From Chloroflexota bacterium (GTDB taxonomy: Bacteria; Chloroflexota; Anaerolineae; B4-G1; SLSP01): a DNA stretch of 64,000 nucleotides. Below the pieces are notes generated by a model. That model did not search any database, was not told the origin of the DNA, and was given only the letters and a program-made list of their open reading frames with translations. Of this stretch, positions 16,442 through 24,797 are shown in pieces. Positions within the stretch are counted from its first letter, which is position 1. Every line of letters starts with the position of its first letter. The translations under genes were made by a program, and so were the position numbers. Where the stretch lies: NCBI GenBank assembly GCA_019873645.1, contig JAIOAX010000007.1, positions 62,001 to 126,000 of the forward strand, written 5' to 3'.

Positions 16442-17498
16442 CTGGTTGAATCAATACGGCGGCGCGGAACGGGTACTGGAACACCTGGTGGCGCAATTCC
16501 CTGCTGCGCCGGTGTATACAAGCATGTACTGGCGTGAGAAAATGCCGACCGCCTATCGGCATTGGGACATCCGTACAACCTGGATGGATCGCCTGCCGGG
16601 CATTTACCGGCATCACCAGTGGTATTTCCCCTTGTACGCGCTGGCCTTTGCGATGCTGGATGTGCGGCGGGGTTATGATGTGATCCTGAGCAACAAAAGC
16701 GGCTTCTGCCACGGCATCCGCGCGGGCGACACGCCGCAGGTATGCTATTGCCTTGCGCCGACGCGCTATGTATGGGAGTTTGATGCCTACGCGGCCCGCG
16801 AGAACTTGCCGGGCGCGTTGAAAGTTCTGCTCAAGCCGGCGGTGGCTCTGTTGCGCCACTGGGATTATCGCGTCGCGCAACGTGCCACGACTCACTTTGT
16901 CGCCATTTCTACCGAGATTCAAGAACGCATCCGCCGCTATTATCACCGTGAGGCCCCCATCATTTACCCGCCGGTGGATGTAACGCGCTTTCATCCGTTA
17001 CCTCGCCACGAGGACTACTACCTTATCGTTTCGCGGCTGATCCCCTATAAGCGCATTGACCTTGCCGTTCAGGCTTTCAATCAACTTGGCCTGCCGCTGT
17101 ACATTGCCGGCAGCGGACGTGACCGCGAGGCATTGGAGGCGCTGGCAAAACCCAACATCACTTTTCTGGGCTACGTCCCCGATGCGGATTTGCCGGATTT
17201 GCTGGCACGGTGCAAGGCGTTCGTTTTCCCAGGGCGGGAAGATTTTGGCATTGCCCCCTTGGAGGCGCAGGCTGCGGGGCGTCCGGTGATTGCTTATGGG
17301 GCGGGTGGGGCGTTGGACTCCATCATCGAAGGCCAAACCGGGGCATTTTTCCACGAGCCGACGCCAGAAGCGCTTGCTCAAGCCGTGTTAGCCTTCGACG
17401 CAGGCCGTGTGGACCCGCTTGCCTGCCGCGCTAACGCCGAACGTTTCTCCGTCCCCCGTTTCCAGACCGAAATCCAGGCGGTGCTTGAAAGAATCTAA
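16419..17498 (+). CDS. Family 4 glycosyltransferase
   Basis: The 359-residue GT-B protein begins MHIALIHDWLNQYGGAER and has the acceptor-domain LAPTRYVWEFD and the donor-site motif EDFGIAPLEAQAAGRPVIAY, which places it in GT4. Such retaining enzymes transfer sugars such as mannose from nucleotide donors to glycolipids or polysaccharides. The start at 16419 lies inside the end of murE (23-base overlap), so the two are probably cotranscribed; the ATG nine bases upstream is an alternative. No clear ribosome-binding site is seen. Confidence 0.85.
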   Translation: MHIALIHDWLNQYGGAERVLEHLVAQFPAAPVYTSMYWREKMPTAYRHWDIRTTWMDRLPGIYRHHQWYFPLYALAFAMLDVRRGYDVILSNKSGFCHGIRAGDTPQVCYCLAPTRYVWEFDAYAARENLPGALKVLLKPAVALLRHWDYRVAQRATTHFVAISTEIQERIRRYYHREAPIIYPPVDVTRFHPLPRHEDYYLIVSRLIPYKRIDLAVQAFNQLGLPLYIAGSGRDREALEALAKPNITFLGYVPDADLPDLLARCKAFVFPGREDFGIAPLEAQAAGRPVIAYGAGGALDSIIEGQTGAFFHEPTPEALAQAVLAFDAGRVDPLACRANAERFSVPRFQTEIQAVLERI

Positions 17499-17636
17499 GA
17501 ATCGGCGAATGAGCGAATCAGTGAATGAGCGAATCGGTGAATCGGCGAATGAGCGAATCAGTGAATGAGCGAATCGGTGAATCGGCGAATCACGTAACTC
17601 ATAATTCGTAATTCGTAATTCGCAATTCGCCTTCAG
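17499..17636. repeat. 8-bp tandem repeat with a 40-bp higher-order period
   Basis: Octamers GAATCGGC, GAATGAGC, GAATCAGT, GAATGAGC and GAATCGGT form a 40-bp block that is repeated exactly twice and starts a third time. The run then passes into TAATTCG/CAATTCG heptamers. It fills the space between two convergent genes. Confidence 0.9.
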
Positions 17637-19471
17637 GGCATTGACTGAATCTCCCATTCCGGTCGCTTGGTCCACCACGGCAGGATACCGTAGGAATCTG
17701 AAATGGCCTCGGTGGTATACAACTCCTCCATGCACGCATACCAGCTTAATCCTTCGGTCTTCTGGAAGTGCCACCATTCCACATCGTAATAGGATTCGCG
17801 CCAGTTGGAGAGCGCGTTGCGCCGTTCCCAGCCGTAATCGGCAGCGATGGTGGTGAAATCCACGTAGTAGCCTTTGGGAATCTCCGCTTTGAGTTCACCG
17901 CCTTGTGCTGTAGCCAACCCCCCTTTGGAACGCGCCGTCAAATCCCATGGCGCCACGCGCAGGGGCTCACCCAGGCTGCCGTCTTGTTCCTTTGCCTTGA
18001 TGAAGACGCGCCAGTACGTGACCCCGCCGATGTCCTCGCGCACCAGTTCGATCTGTTTGTTGGTGAGAAAGCCTTGATTGATGTCTATCGCCCGTCCGCA
18101 CACATGCCATGAAATGCGCCCCTGGCCGGGGCGCGGCGTGTGATTCATCGGACGCCAGGAGTCGCCAAGAATAGCCAGATAATCCCAGCCGGTTTGTGCC
18201 TCCACGGCTTTGCGCATTGCGTTGTAGCTGTCATTGACCCTGTCGCTGAGCATTTCGACATTGTTACCGGCATTGACGTTGGGCAGATTGACCAATTGAT
18301 ACTTATCAGGGTTGGCCGATAGCAGGAGCTCGGTGTATAGCGGCGTTTCCGGTTCCCCCATGCGTTTGGTAAGCCGCACTTCCAGATCGGCATTGAGCGG
18401 CGTATTCGTCCATGAGGGGGTGTTCATCCAGTCGGTTGTGCTATAGCCTTCCTGCGCCAGTCCCCAGCCGGTGGTATCTGCGGCGATGAGGTAGGATTTG
18501 TTTTGCTGCCGGAAGATGAAAGCCAGCGCGCGTCCGTCCGGCGACCAGGTCGGTTGTCCGCCGACGCCAAAGAGGCTTGGGCGCACCATACCGGTCATCA
18601 GTGCCTCTTTGTCGAAAGGAATTTTCCAGATGGTTTCATTGCCCGGCACGCCGGCAGAATAGGTCAGATACCGGCCGTCAGGCGCCCAGGCCGCGTAGTC
18701 TTCATTCTCATCGGGCGTGTTGGTGATGTTGATGATGGTGCCGTCATCCAATGAGATGACGTACAAATCCTTGTTGTGGTTACGGTAAGCCGTAAAAGCG
18801 ATCTGGCGTCCGTCGGGCGACCAGGCCGGCGAATACTCCGGGGCCGCATCGTAGGTGAGCCGCTGACTGGCGCCGCTGTCAACATTGAGGATGTAAATAT
18901 CCAGGTTCTCATTCACGTAAGCTTCATAGGCCAGCCATTTACCGTCGGGGGACCACGTAGGGGCCGCCTTGTAGTCCGGTGAATGTGTCAGGCGGATGAC
19001 CGTGCCGGCCTGCATTTCGATCAGATAGAGGTCCCAATGGCCGCTGCGGCGTGATGCGAAAGCCAGGTGTCGGCCATCTGGGGCCCAGGCCGGATCGCGA
19101 TCTTCGGCGGGATCAAAGGTGAGCCGCAGCAGATTGCCGGTGTTTTGGGAGATGAGGTAGATGTCGCTGTTGCCGTTGTGGCGCATCGCAAACGCCAGTG
19201 TGCCGCCGCTGCCGACCGGCGTGGGGGTGATCGGCGGCGCGCCGGGCACAGGGGTGGGGATATACCACGTAGAGGGTGGCGGGGTTGCGGTGATGATGAC
19301 GAGCCGCTCGATTTCACGCTCGATGGGAGAGGGCGTGGGGCGGAGGAGGAGCGCCACAAAAGTCACGAGGATGCTGAGCCACAACGCCCCCCACAGCACG
19401 GGTGGGAACCTGATCGCGCGCGGTTTGAATAACCAGCTCACGATACGCGAGAACAACCTTTTGTTTTCCAC
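17633..19471 (-). CDS. TolB-like beta-propeller fused to an M15 (VanY-type) peptidase domain
   Basis: The 612-residue protein has an N-terminal transmembrane anchor (about 24-44), a P/T-rich linker and about six PD40/TolB blades with W(A/S)PDGR motifs (about 90-340). Its C-terminal domain has SWHVCGRAID (H456, D463) and EWWH (E565, H568), the SxHxxGxAxD and ExWH zinc and catalytic motifs of M15 D-Ala-D-Ala or L,D-carboxypeptidases. I infer an extracytoplasmic cell-wall peptidase carried by a propeller. It lies ten bases after tatC on the same strand and may be cotranscribed, but its N-terminus has no twin-arginine motif. Confidence 0.8.
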   Translation of the reverse strand: MENKRLFSRIVSWLFKPRAIRFPPVLWGALWLSILVTFVALLLRPTPSPIEREIERLVIITATPPPSTWYIPTPVPGAPPITPTPVGSGGTLAFAMRHNGNSDIYLISQNTGNLLRLTFDPAEDRDPAWAPDGRHLAFASRRSGHWDLYLIEMQAGTVIRLTHSPDYKAAPTWSPDGKWLAYEAYVNENLDIYILNVDSGASQRLTYDAAPEYSPAWSPDGRQIAFTAYRNHNKDLYVISLDDGTIINITNTPDENEDYAAWAPDGRYLTYSAGVPGNETIWKIPFDKEALMTGMVRPSLFGVGGQPTWSPDGRALAFIFRQQNKSYLIAADTTGWGLAQEGYSTTDWMNTPSWTNTPLNADLEVRLTKRMGEPETPLYTELLLSANPDKYQLVNLPNVNAGNNVEMLSDRVNDSYNAMRKAVEAQTGWDYLAILGDSWRPMNHTPRPGQGRISWHVCGRAIDINQGFLTNKQIELVREDIGGVTYWRVFIKAKEQDGSLGEPLRVAPWDLTARSKGGLATAQGGELKAEIPKGYYVDFTTIAADYGWERRNALSNWRESYYDVEWWHFQKTEGLSWYACMEELYTTEAISDSYGILPWWTKRPEWEIQSMP

Positions 19472-19481
19472 AATAGGCCAT

Positions 19482-20234
19482 TTATGAATCGGCTTTTAAT
19501 TCAGCTTCTCGGGCTTCGATACGCCGCGCCCGTTGTTTTGCTGCCAGGCCTGCCAGGAGAATGCCGAACCAATAGAGCGCGATAAACGGCCCGGTGACCA
19601 ATAGCATAGTGATCGGATCGGTAGTCGGCGTGACCACCGCAGCAAAAATCGCCGCCACGAAGACGACCACACGCCATCCCTTACGGAGTTGCTGTGGCGT
19701 TACCACGCCAAATAACGCGATCGCGTAGATCACCAGTGGTGTTTGGAACAAAAGCCCCATCCACAGGACCAGCGTGGTGACGAAGCCGAGATACTTTTCC
19801 AGGGAATAAGTCGGGGTGATTACCGTGCCAAAGAACCCCATCAAGACGGGCATACTGACGGGGACCAGAATTTGCAGCGTAAACAATGCGCCGAGAATGA
19901 AGAAGATCAATACGGCAGGGAGACCGAGCAGGAATGTTTTGCGTTCATGGGCAAACAATCCGGGCGCAATAAAGGCGTAAATTTGATACAAAATATACGG
20001 CAGTGAAGCCCCAAAACCGAGCGCCAGCGCGATTTTGAAATAAGTCATCGGCGCTTCGGTGGGGCTCAGCGCCACCACAATCGCGCCGCCCAAAGGCTTG
20101 ACAAGCCAGGCAACGATGTAATCCACCACCAGCGAGGCCGCGATGGTCGTCACAATGATAGCGATGACGACGCGGAAGAGCCGCTGGCGCAGTTCTTGAA
20201 TGTGATCGAGGAGGGTCATTTCAGCTTCGGTCAT
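19482..20234 (-). CDS. tatC: Sec-independent translocase subunit TatC
   Basis: The 250-residue polytopic protein begins MTLLDHIQELRQRLFRV within its first residues, the conserved cytoplasmic N-terminus of TatC that binds twin-arginine signals, and has six predicted membrane segments. The motif FGASLPYILYQIYAFIAPGLFAHERK is typical. It overlaps the upstream tatB-like gene by four bases (ATGA), showing coupling. With the two TatA/B proteins it makes a complete Tat export system. Confidence 0.95.
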   Translation of the reverse strand: MTEAEMTLLDHIQELRQRLFRVVIAIIVTTIAASLVVDYIVAWLVKPLGGAIVVALSPTEAPMTYFKIALALGFGASLPYILYQIYAFIAPGLFAHERKTFLLGLPAVLIFFILGALFTLQILVPVSMPVLMGFFGTVITPTYSLEKYLGFVTTLVLWMGLLFQTPLVIYAIALFGVVTPQQLRKGWRVVVFVAAIFAAVVTPTTDPITMLLVTGPFIALYWFGILLAGLAAKQRARRIEAREAELKADS

Positions 20235-20767
20235 AGGGCAGTTTCCCCCTCGTTGCTGGGTATTACTTCGGTATCGGCGAGGGCCTGAGGAGCCGCCGGT
20301 TGAGGTCGGCTATCCGCTGGCCGTGCGTCCAAAGGAATGACCCTGGAGGCCGTTGATCCCGGCGGCGGTTCCTTGAGCGTTGCATTGAGGGCTTTAGGGG
20401 CTTCACTAACGCCGGCAGCCACCGTGGCCGACATAGCTTCCAGGGTTGTGTGGACTTCCTGAACGGTGGCTTGTGTTTCGCTCAGGTCGGCTTCAGTTGT
20501 CGCCTTTACTTCGGCGAGCGTCTGACCCACTTCCGCGACCGATGCCTGCGTTTCTTTGATAGTTTCCTGAATTTCTTCAGGGATGAGATCGTCGGTGATG
20601 AACTCACCTTTCAAACCTGAGGAGACTTGTGCCCACATCTGTTGGATTTTGCGCACATATTCTCCTATCTTTCGCATCATCCTGAGAATATCCTCTGGCC
20701 CGAAAAGGATGATGGCTAACAGGACAATGACCAGGAGTTCACCGCCTCCGATATTGAGAAACTCCAT
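20231..20767 (-). CDS. tatB: TatB-like translocase subunit with long tail
   Basis: A single N-terminal membrane helix with the FGPEDILRMMRKIG hinge is followed by an amphipathic helix, as in TatA/TatB. The 178-residue length and long acidic, T/A-rich tail favour TatB over TatA. The tail holds repeated VAEVGQTLAEV/TQATVQEVHTTLE heptad-like pieces that could form a coiled coil. It sits between tatA and tatC. The A-versus-B assignment is by length and tail only. Confidence 0.8.
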   Translation of the reverse strand: MEFLNIGGGELLVIVLLAIILFGPEDILRMMRKIGEYVRKIQQMWAQVSSGLKGEFITDDLIPEEIQETIKETQASVAEVGQTLAEVKATTEADLSETQATVQEVHTTLEAMSATVAAGVSEAPKALNATLKEPPPGSTASRVIPLDARPADSRPQPAAPQALADTEVIPSNEGETAL

Positions 20768-20864
20768 CCTGTATCTCCGCAGTGGCAGTTGGGTACGTAT
20801 ATCAAATCAAGCCGCCGGTGGGAGAGCAGCCGGCGGCACCTCGAACGGCGTTATGACGTTGGAG

Positions 20865-21068
20865 TTATGCTTCGTCTGAGGAACTATCGGAATCGGTCTT
20901 TTCCGCTTCTTCTTTGGGCTTAGCAGGCTGGAGACCCTCTTTGAACCCCCGGATGCCCTTCCCTAACTCGCTGCCCAGGCGCGCGACCCGGCCGGGGCCG
21001 AAGATGATCAGGGCCAACACAAGCACCAAAATTAACTCCGGTACTCCGAAATTGCGAAACAGTGGCAT
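20865..21068 (-). CDS. tatA: TatA-like translocase subunit
   Basis: The 67-residue protein MPLFRNFGVPELILVLV has one membrane helix, the FGPGRVARLG hinge and a short acidic tail ending in EA, the normal size for TatA. I choose 21068 because GGAGG lies five bases upstream; a longer frame from 21110 lacks a site. It begins the tat operon. TatA oligomers form the export pore with TatBC. Confidence 0.9.
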   Translation of the reverse strand: MPLFRNFGVPELILVLVLALIIFGPGRVARLGSELGKGIRGFKEGLQPAKPKEEAEKTDSDSSSDEA

Positions 21069-21189
21069 GTCAACCTCCGCAAACGTGATTTTTGGGCGGG
21101 CGTCGCTCATCAGCGCGCCGCTTGGGTATGTATCATACTATGGTTTGGCAGATACGCAAATCGGAAGTATGCGGCGGGGGATTTCTCAA

Positions 21190-21228
21190 AGGGGGATTTG
21201 GGGCGGCTTCGCTGCCCAAAATCCCCCT
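21190..21228. repeat. AGGGGGATTT hairpin repeat
   Basis: An 18-bp nearly perfect stem with a TTC loop (left arm 21190-21207, right arm 21211-21228, two G-T mismatches) lies in the 200-base spacer upstream of tatA. It has the look of a dispersed intergenic repeat; only this copy was seen in the window. Confidence 0.7.
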
Positions 21229-21250
21229 CTATTTACCTCCTCGCCCCAAA

Positions 21251-21279
21251 GGGGGGGGGGCGGGGTCGGGGGTGGGGGC
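21251..21279 (+). other. G-run tract with quadruplex potential
   Basis: Four runs of four or more G (the first is ten G) are separated by one or two bases. This fits a G-quadruplex motif upstream of tatA, on the strand opposite to its coding strand. The long G run could also be an assembly artefact. Confidence 0.5.
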
Positions 21280-21314
21280 GCAAAAGTGCCATTTCATCCG
21301 CTGCCACCTTGTGA

Positions 21315-21386
21315 GTCCCCGGTGGGACTCGAACCCACAACCCTCTGGTTCGAAGCCAGATGCGCTGTCCATTGCGCCACGGGGAC
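21315..21386 (-). tRNA. tRNA-Arg (anticodon TCG)
   Basis: Read on the minus strand, GTCCCCG pairs with CGGGGAC in a 7-bp acceptor stem. The anticodon arm is CTGG-CTTCGAA-CCAG and the T arm contains GGTTCGAGTCC. No CCA is encoded. Confidence 0.93.
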
Positions 21387-21422
21387 GGGATACAAAAAGC
21401 CGGACATAGCGCCCGGCTTTGG

Positions 21423-21496
21423 GGTGACTGGTGGGACTCGAACCCACAGTTGCCTGAGTCACAGTCAGGAGCCTTAACCATTAGGCCACAGCCACC
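21423..21496 (-). tRNA. tRNA-His (anticodon GTG)
   Basis: On the minus strand GTGGCTG pairs with CAGTCAC, and the anticodon arm is CCTGA-CTGTGAC-TCAGG. An extra G precedes the acceptor stem and faces a C discriminator, as expected for tRNA-His. Confidence 0.93.
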
Positions 21497-21554
21497 ATGT
21501 ACAAGCAAAATTCTACCACAAAATGTGAAATGGGCAACCGGGAATCGGAAATGG

Positions 21555-22820
21555 CTATTTTTGTTCCTCGGTTGCCGATGCGGTAAACGGCGAACCGATA
21601 GGCAACAGGATATGGAAAGTGCTGCCGGGGCATTTAACCTCATCGTGTCCGGGACTTTCGGCCCACACTTTCCCATTGTGTGCTTCAATGATCCCCTTGG
21701 CCACCGCCAATCCCAGGCCCAACCCCCCACCTTTGAACGCCGTCTTGCTTGAACGGTGCAGGGATACATCTTCCAAAACGTAAAAACGTTCGAAGATGTG
21801 GGTCAGCTCATGCGGCGGGATGCCCACGCCGGTATCTTTGACCCACAGATGGACAACATCTTCCAGCGTCTCGGCGTCAATTGTGATGGTGCCGTTTTCC
21901 GGCGTGTATTTGATGGCATTGCTGACGATGTTGCCGATCGCCTGGTGCAGTCGGCGCGGGTCACCCTCGATGACCGGTACCTTTTTGATCCCCTGCCCGA
22001 TTTCAAAGATCAGGTTGCGTTGCGGCCCAAAGCTGCGTAAGTTGTGCAACACCGACTGAATGACCGAATTGAGAAACACCGGCTCCCGCGACAGGTCCAG
22101 GCGGTTGGCGTCAATGAGGGAAACGTTGAGGATGTCTTGAATAACTTCACTGAGACGTTTGACGGCGTCCGACACTTTTGAAAGCAGGTGGCGCGGACTG
22201 CCCTCCGTCTCTTCATCGCCGGGGATGGCCGGGTTGGCCCGCAGGATTTGCAGATAGCCGTACACGACGGTCAGCGGTGTGCGCAGTTCATGCCCGGCCA
22301 GCACGACAAAATCCGACTTCATCTTTTCGACCCGCTGCAATTCGGCGTTGGCTTTTTCCAACTCGCGGACTTTTTCCTCAAGCCGGCTGACCAGACGTTG
22401 GTTGTATTCCAACAAATATTGCGCTCTCTCTTCCGGTGTGCCGACTTTATCTTCCAGCCCTACCATATAAGCACGCACCTGATCGCTGAAACGGTCAACA
22501 TCAATGGGTTTGGGAATATAACCGTTGCACCCGGCCACCAGGGCGCGTTCCCGGTCGCCGCGCAGCGTGGCGGCCGTCACGGCGATGATAGGGGTCTTTT
22601 CCATGCCGTTGAGTGTGCGCAGGCGGGTGGTCACTTCATAGCCATCCAGCCCACTGATGTTAATATCCATCAGCACCAGGTCCGGTTTTTCCCGCCGCGC
22701 ACTTTCGATGGCCGAAAGCCCATTATCGGCGATGATGACTTCAAAGCCTTCAGCGGTCAGGATACGCTGGACAAGGCGCTGACTGGAGAGATCATCTTCA
22801 ACATACAGAATCTTCGTCAT
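21555..22820 (-). CDS. Receiver-histidine kinase hybrid
   Basis: The 421-residue soluble protein has an N-terminal REC domain (phospho-acceptor D52 in LVLMDIN), a coiled-coil linker, a HisKA helix with H177 in LAGHELRTPL and a HATPase_c domain with NAIKYTPENG, VKDTGVGIP and GLGLGLAVAKG. There is no sensor or membrane domain, so its input must come through the receiver or a partner. Its ATG overlaps by four bases the stop of the upstream PLP-REC gene, so the two are coupled. The receiver domain in that partner is an obvious candidate substrate; this is inference. Confidence 0.92.
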   Translation of the reverse strand: MTKILYVEDDLSSQRLVQRILTAEGFEVIIADNGLSAIESARREKPDLVLMDINISGLDGYEVTTRLRTLNGMEKTPIIAVTAATLRGDRERALVAGCNGYIPKPIDVDRFSDQVRAYMVGLEDKVGTPEERAQYLLEYNQRLVSRLEEKVRELEKANAELQRVEKMKSDFVVLAGHELRTPLTVVYGYLQILRANPAIPGDEETEGSPRHLLSKVSDAVKRLSEVIQDILNVSLIDANRLDLSREPVFLNSVIQSVLHNLRSFGPQRNLIFEIGQGIKKVPVIEGDPRRLHQAIGNIVSNAIKYTPENGTITIDAETLEDVVHLWVKDTGVGIPPHELTHIFERFYVLEDVSLHRSSKTAFKGGGLGLGLAVAKGIIEAHNGKVWAESPGHDEVKCPGSTFHILLPIGSPFTASATEEQK

Positions 22821-24550
22821 TTGTCCTCATTGCCTTTGCCTAAAAGTGCATTGATCTCTTGCAGGAGATCTTCATCCATAAACGACCCTTTTTGTAAGAG
22901 CATTTGGATCTGCCCCTGGAGTCGCTGCCGATCCTTGAGACTGAGTTCTTTAGCGGTGATGACGATCACCGGGATATCCTTGAGGCGCATGTCAGCCTTG
23001 AGATGGTCAATCACGGCAAAGCCATCCATATCCGGCATCATCAAATCCAGCAAGACCAGATCGGGACGGGTTTCGCGGATGAGCGCCAGCCCCTCTTTGC
23101 CGGTATGCGCCTCGACGATTTGGAACTCACCGTGCGTTTGCAGGATGCGTCTCAACAAACGTGCCGCCTCGATATTATCTTCGACAATAGCAATCTGGCG
23201 CACCCGTTTGTCCAGTTGATCGAGCGCCCCCAGGAAGCTGGTTGAGGTTACCGGCGTCGGTGCTGCGGCTTCGGGCGGCGGTGTTTCCAGGGCTTCAGGC
23301 CCTGCCGGGACGACCTTGAGCCAATCCTCTTCGAGCAAGAATTTCTCCACGGGGAAGGTATGCCCGGAGCAACAGACCACAATGGTATCATTGCGATTGA
23401 TGATACCCATATTGAGCAATTTGAACAATCCGGCAAAAGCGGCTGCGGCTGCCGGTTCAATGGATAAACCTTCCATTTTGGCTAAAATGTGCAGCGCCCT
23501 GAACGTCTCTTCGTCGGTGACGGATTCAAAGATGCCGCCGTGTTCCTGAACGACGCGGTACAGATATTCATAAGCCGGTCCGGGCGCGCCGGTAGCGATG
23601 GTGATGACACGGGTCGTCGGCTCGGTCACGACCTCGGCGACCGGCAAGTTTTTGCGGAAGGAATTGACCATGGGGGCGCAGCCTGCAGCCTGGATCATCG
23701 CCAGTTTGGGCAGGCGGTTGATCAATCCCATCTGATACATTTCCTCATAACCTTTCCAGAAACCCACCGGTCCCATTCCACCACTGACCGCCTGGATGTA
23801 CCAATCCGGGGTGCGCCAGGGGATACCCGGCTGCGGCGGCCCTAATTGTGCCGCGAGCTGCTCGGCAACCTCAAACGCGATGGTCTTCATGCTTTCGCGT
23901 GTCCCGGTATTGCGGATCCCCCGATCGGCCAGGATCCCCCGGTGTTCGGCGAACTCCGCGGCGACCTTTTTGGTGATATCGTAGTTAGCGGTGACTTTCA
24001 CCACTTCACTGCCGTAGATGGCGATTTCACGCATCTTTTCCGGCGGGACCAGACTGGGCAGGAAGGTCCACAGTTTGATGCCGGCGTGGGCCGAATATGC
24101 AGAATAGGAAATCGCCACATTGCCGGTGGAAGCCACCACCATTTCAGTAACCCCGGCCTCCTTCATCATCGAAATGACCATGGCCGCCTGGCGGTCTTTG
24201 AAAGAATTTGTCGGATTCTGGCGTTCATCTTTGATGAACAGGTTAGGGGCTCCGAGCATCATCCCCAAATTGTTGGCGCGCAACAGCGCTGTGCCGCCTT
24301 CGCCCATCGTGATCTGGAAATCATCGCGCCGCACCGGCAGTAACTCGCGGTAGCGCCACATCGTAAAAGGCCGCTGGCGCAAAATATCGGGCCACAGACG
24401 CCGTATGCGATCGTAGTCATAACGCACTTCCATCCAGTCATGCTTACAAGCGTTACAAACCGGTGTGGGAAGCGAGAAGGCTTGACGATGACCACATCTC
24501 CCACATTCAAGTTCAATATTCATTGGGATGGCGGCGGGTATGACTTGCAT
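22817..24550 (-). CDS. Threonine-synthase-like PLP enzyme fused to a receiver domain
   Basis: Residues about 10-40 hold a ribbon of two CxxC pairs (CGRCG and CNACK), as in threonine synthases. The fold-type II PLP core has K118 in NSFKDR, ASTGN and SGGMGP. Residues about 450-577 form a complete REC domain with IVEDN, D502 in VLLDLMMP, VIVITAKE and QKGS. Threonine synthase makes threonine from O-phosphohomoserine, but paralogues act on other amino acids, so the substrate is open. AGAGGT before the ATG at 24550 supports that start. The fusion suggests control of a metabolic enzyme by phosphorylation. Confidence 0.85.
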   Translation of the reverse strand: MQVIPAAIPMNIELECGRCGHRQAFSLPTPVCNACKHDWMEVRYDYDRIRRLWPDILRQRPFTMWRYRELLPVRRDDFQITMGEGGTALLRANNLGMMLGAPNLFIKDERQNPTNSFKDRQAAMVISMMKEAGVTEMVVASTGNVAISYSAYSAHAGIKLWTFLPSLVPPEKMREIAIYGSEVVKVTANYDITKKVAAEFAEHRGILADRGIRNTGTRESMKTIAFEVAEQLAAQLGPPQPGIPWRTPDWYIQAVSGGMGPVGFWKGYEEMYQMGLINRLPKLAMIQAAGCAPMVNSFRKNLPVAEVVTEPTTRVITIATGAPGPAYEYLYRVVQEHGGIFESVTDEETFRALHILAKMEGLSIEPAAAAAFAGLFKLLNMGIINRNDTIVVCCSGHTFPVEKFLLEEDWLKVVPAGPEALETPPPEAAAPTPVTSTSFLGALDQLDKRVRQIAIVEDNIEAARLLRRILQTHGEFQIVEAHTGKEGLALIRETRPDLVLLDLMMPDMDGFAVIDHLKADMRLKDIPVIVITAKELSLKDRQRLQGQIQMLLQKGSFMDEDLLQEINALLGKGNEDK

Positions 24551-24666
24551 CGGGTTACCTCTGTATCTGTAAAAAGTTTAATAATCGTGACTTTGTATAC
24601 GATGATACATCTCAAGCATATCACAAGTTTTTATAAGAACAAGCGCCTTAACACCTTGACGGCCTT

Positions 24667-24695
24667 TTGCACTTTCGGCAGTTCTGTTGTACAAT
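24667..24695 (+). promoter_or_regulatory. Putative promoter of the kinase-phosphatase operon
   Basis: TTGCAC (24667-24672) and TACAAT (24690-24695) are 17 bases apart, about 100 bases before the kinase start, in the divergent spacer with the PLP-REC gene. Confidence 0.5.
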
Positions 24696-24797
24696 TCAAG
24701 CAACCTGTGATGTTTGGGTGTTCAAAGCGCGTGGGGGTTTGGGTGAGAAAAATACTCACCTGAGCGCCATAAGTGTTGTGAAGAGGAATGTTCAAGG

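Noticed and set aside
17499..17636. Possible CRISPR array
   Set aside because: The 40-bp blocks are contiguous with no unique spacers, the units are 8 bp, and no cas gene is near.
21315..21496. tRNA genes as an integration site for a mobile element
   Set aside because: No integrase, direct repeat of a tRNA end or phage gene is found on either side.
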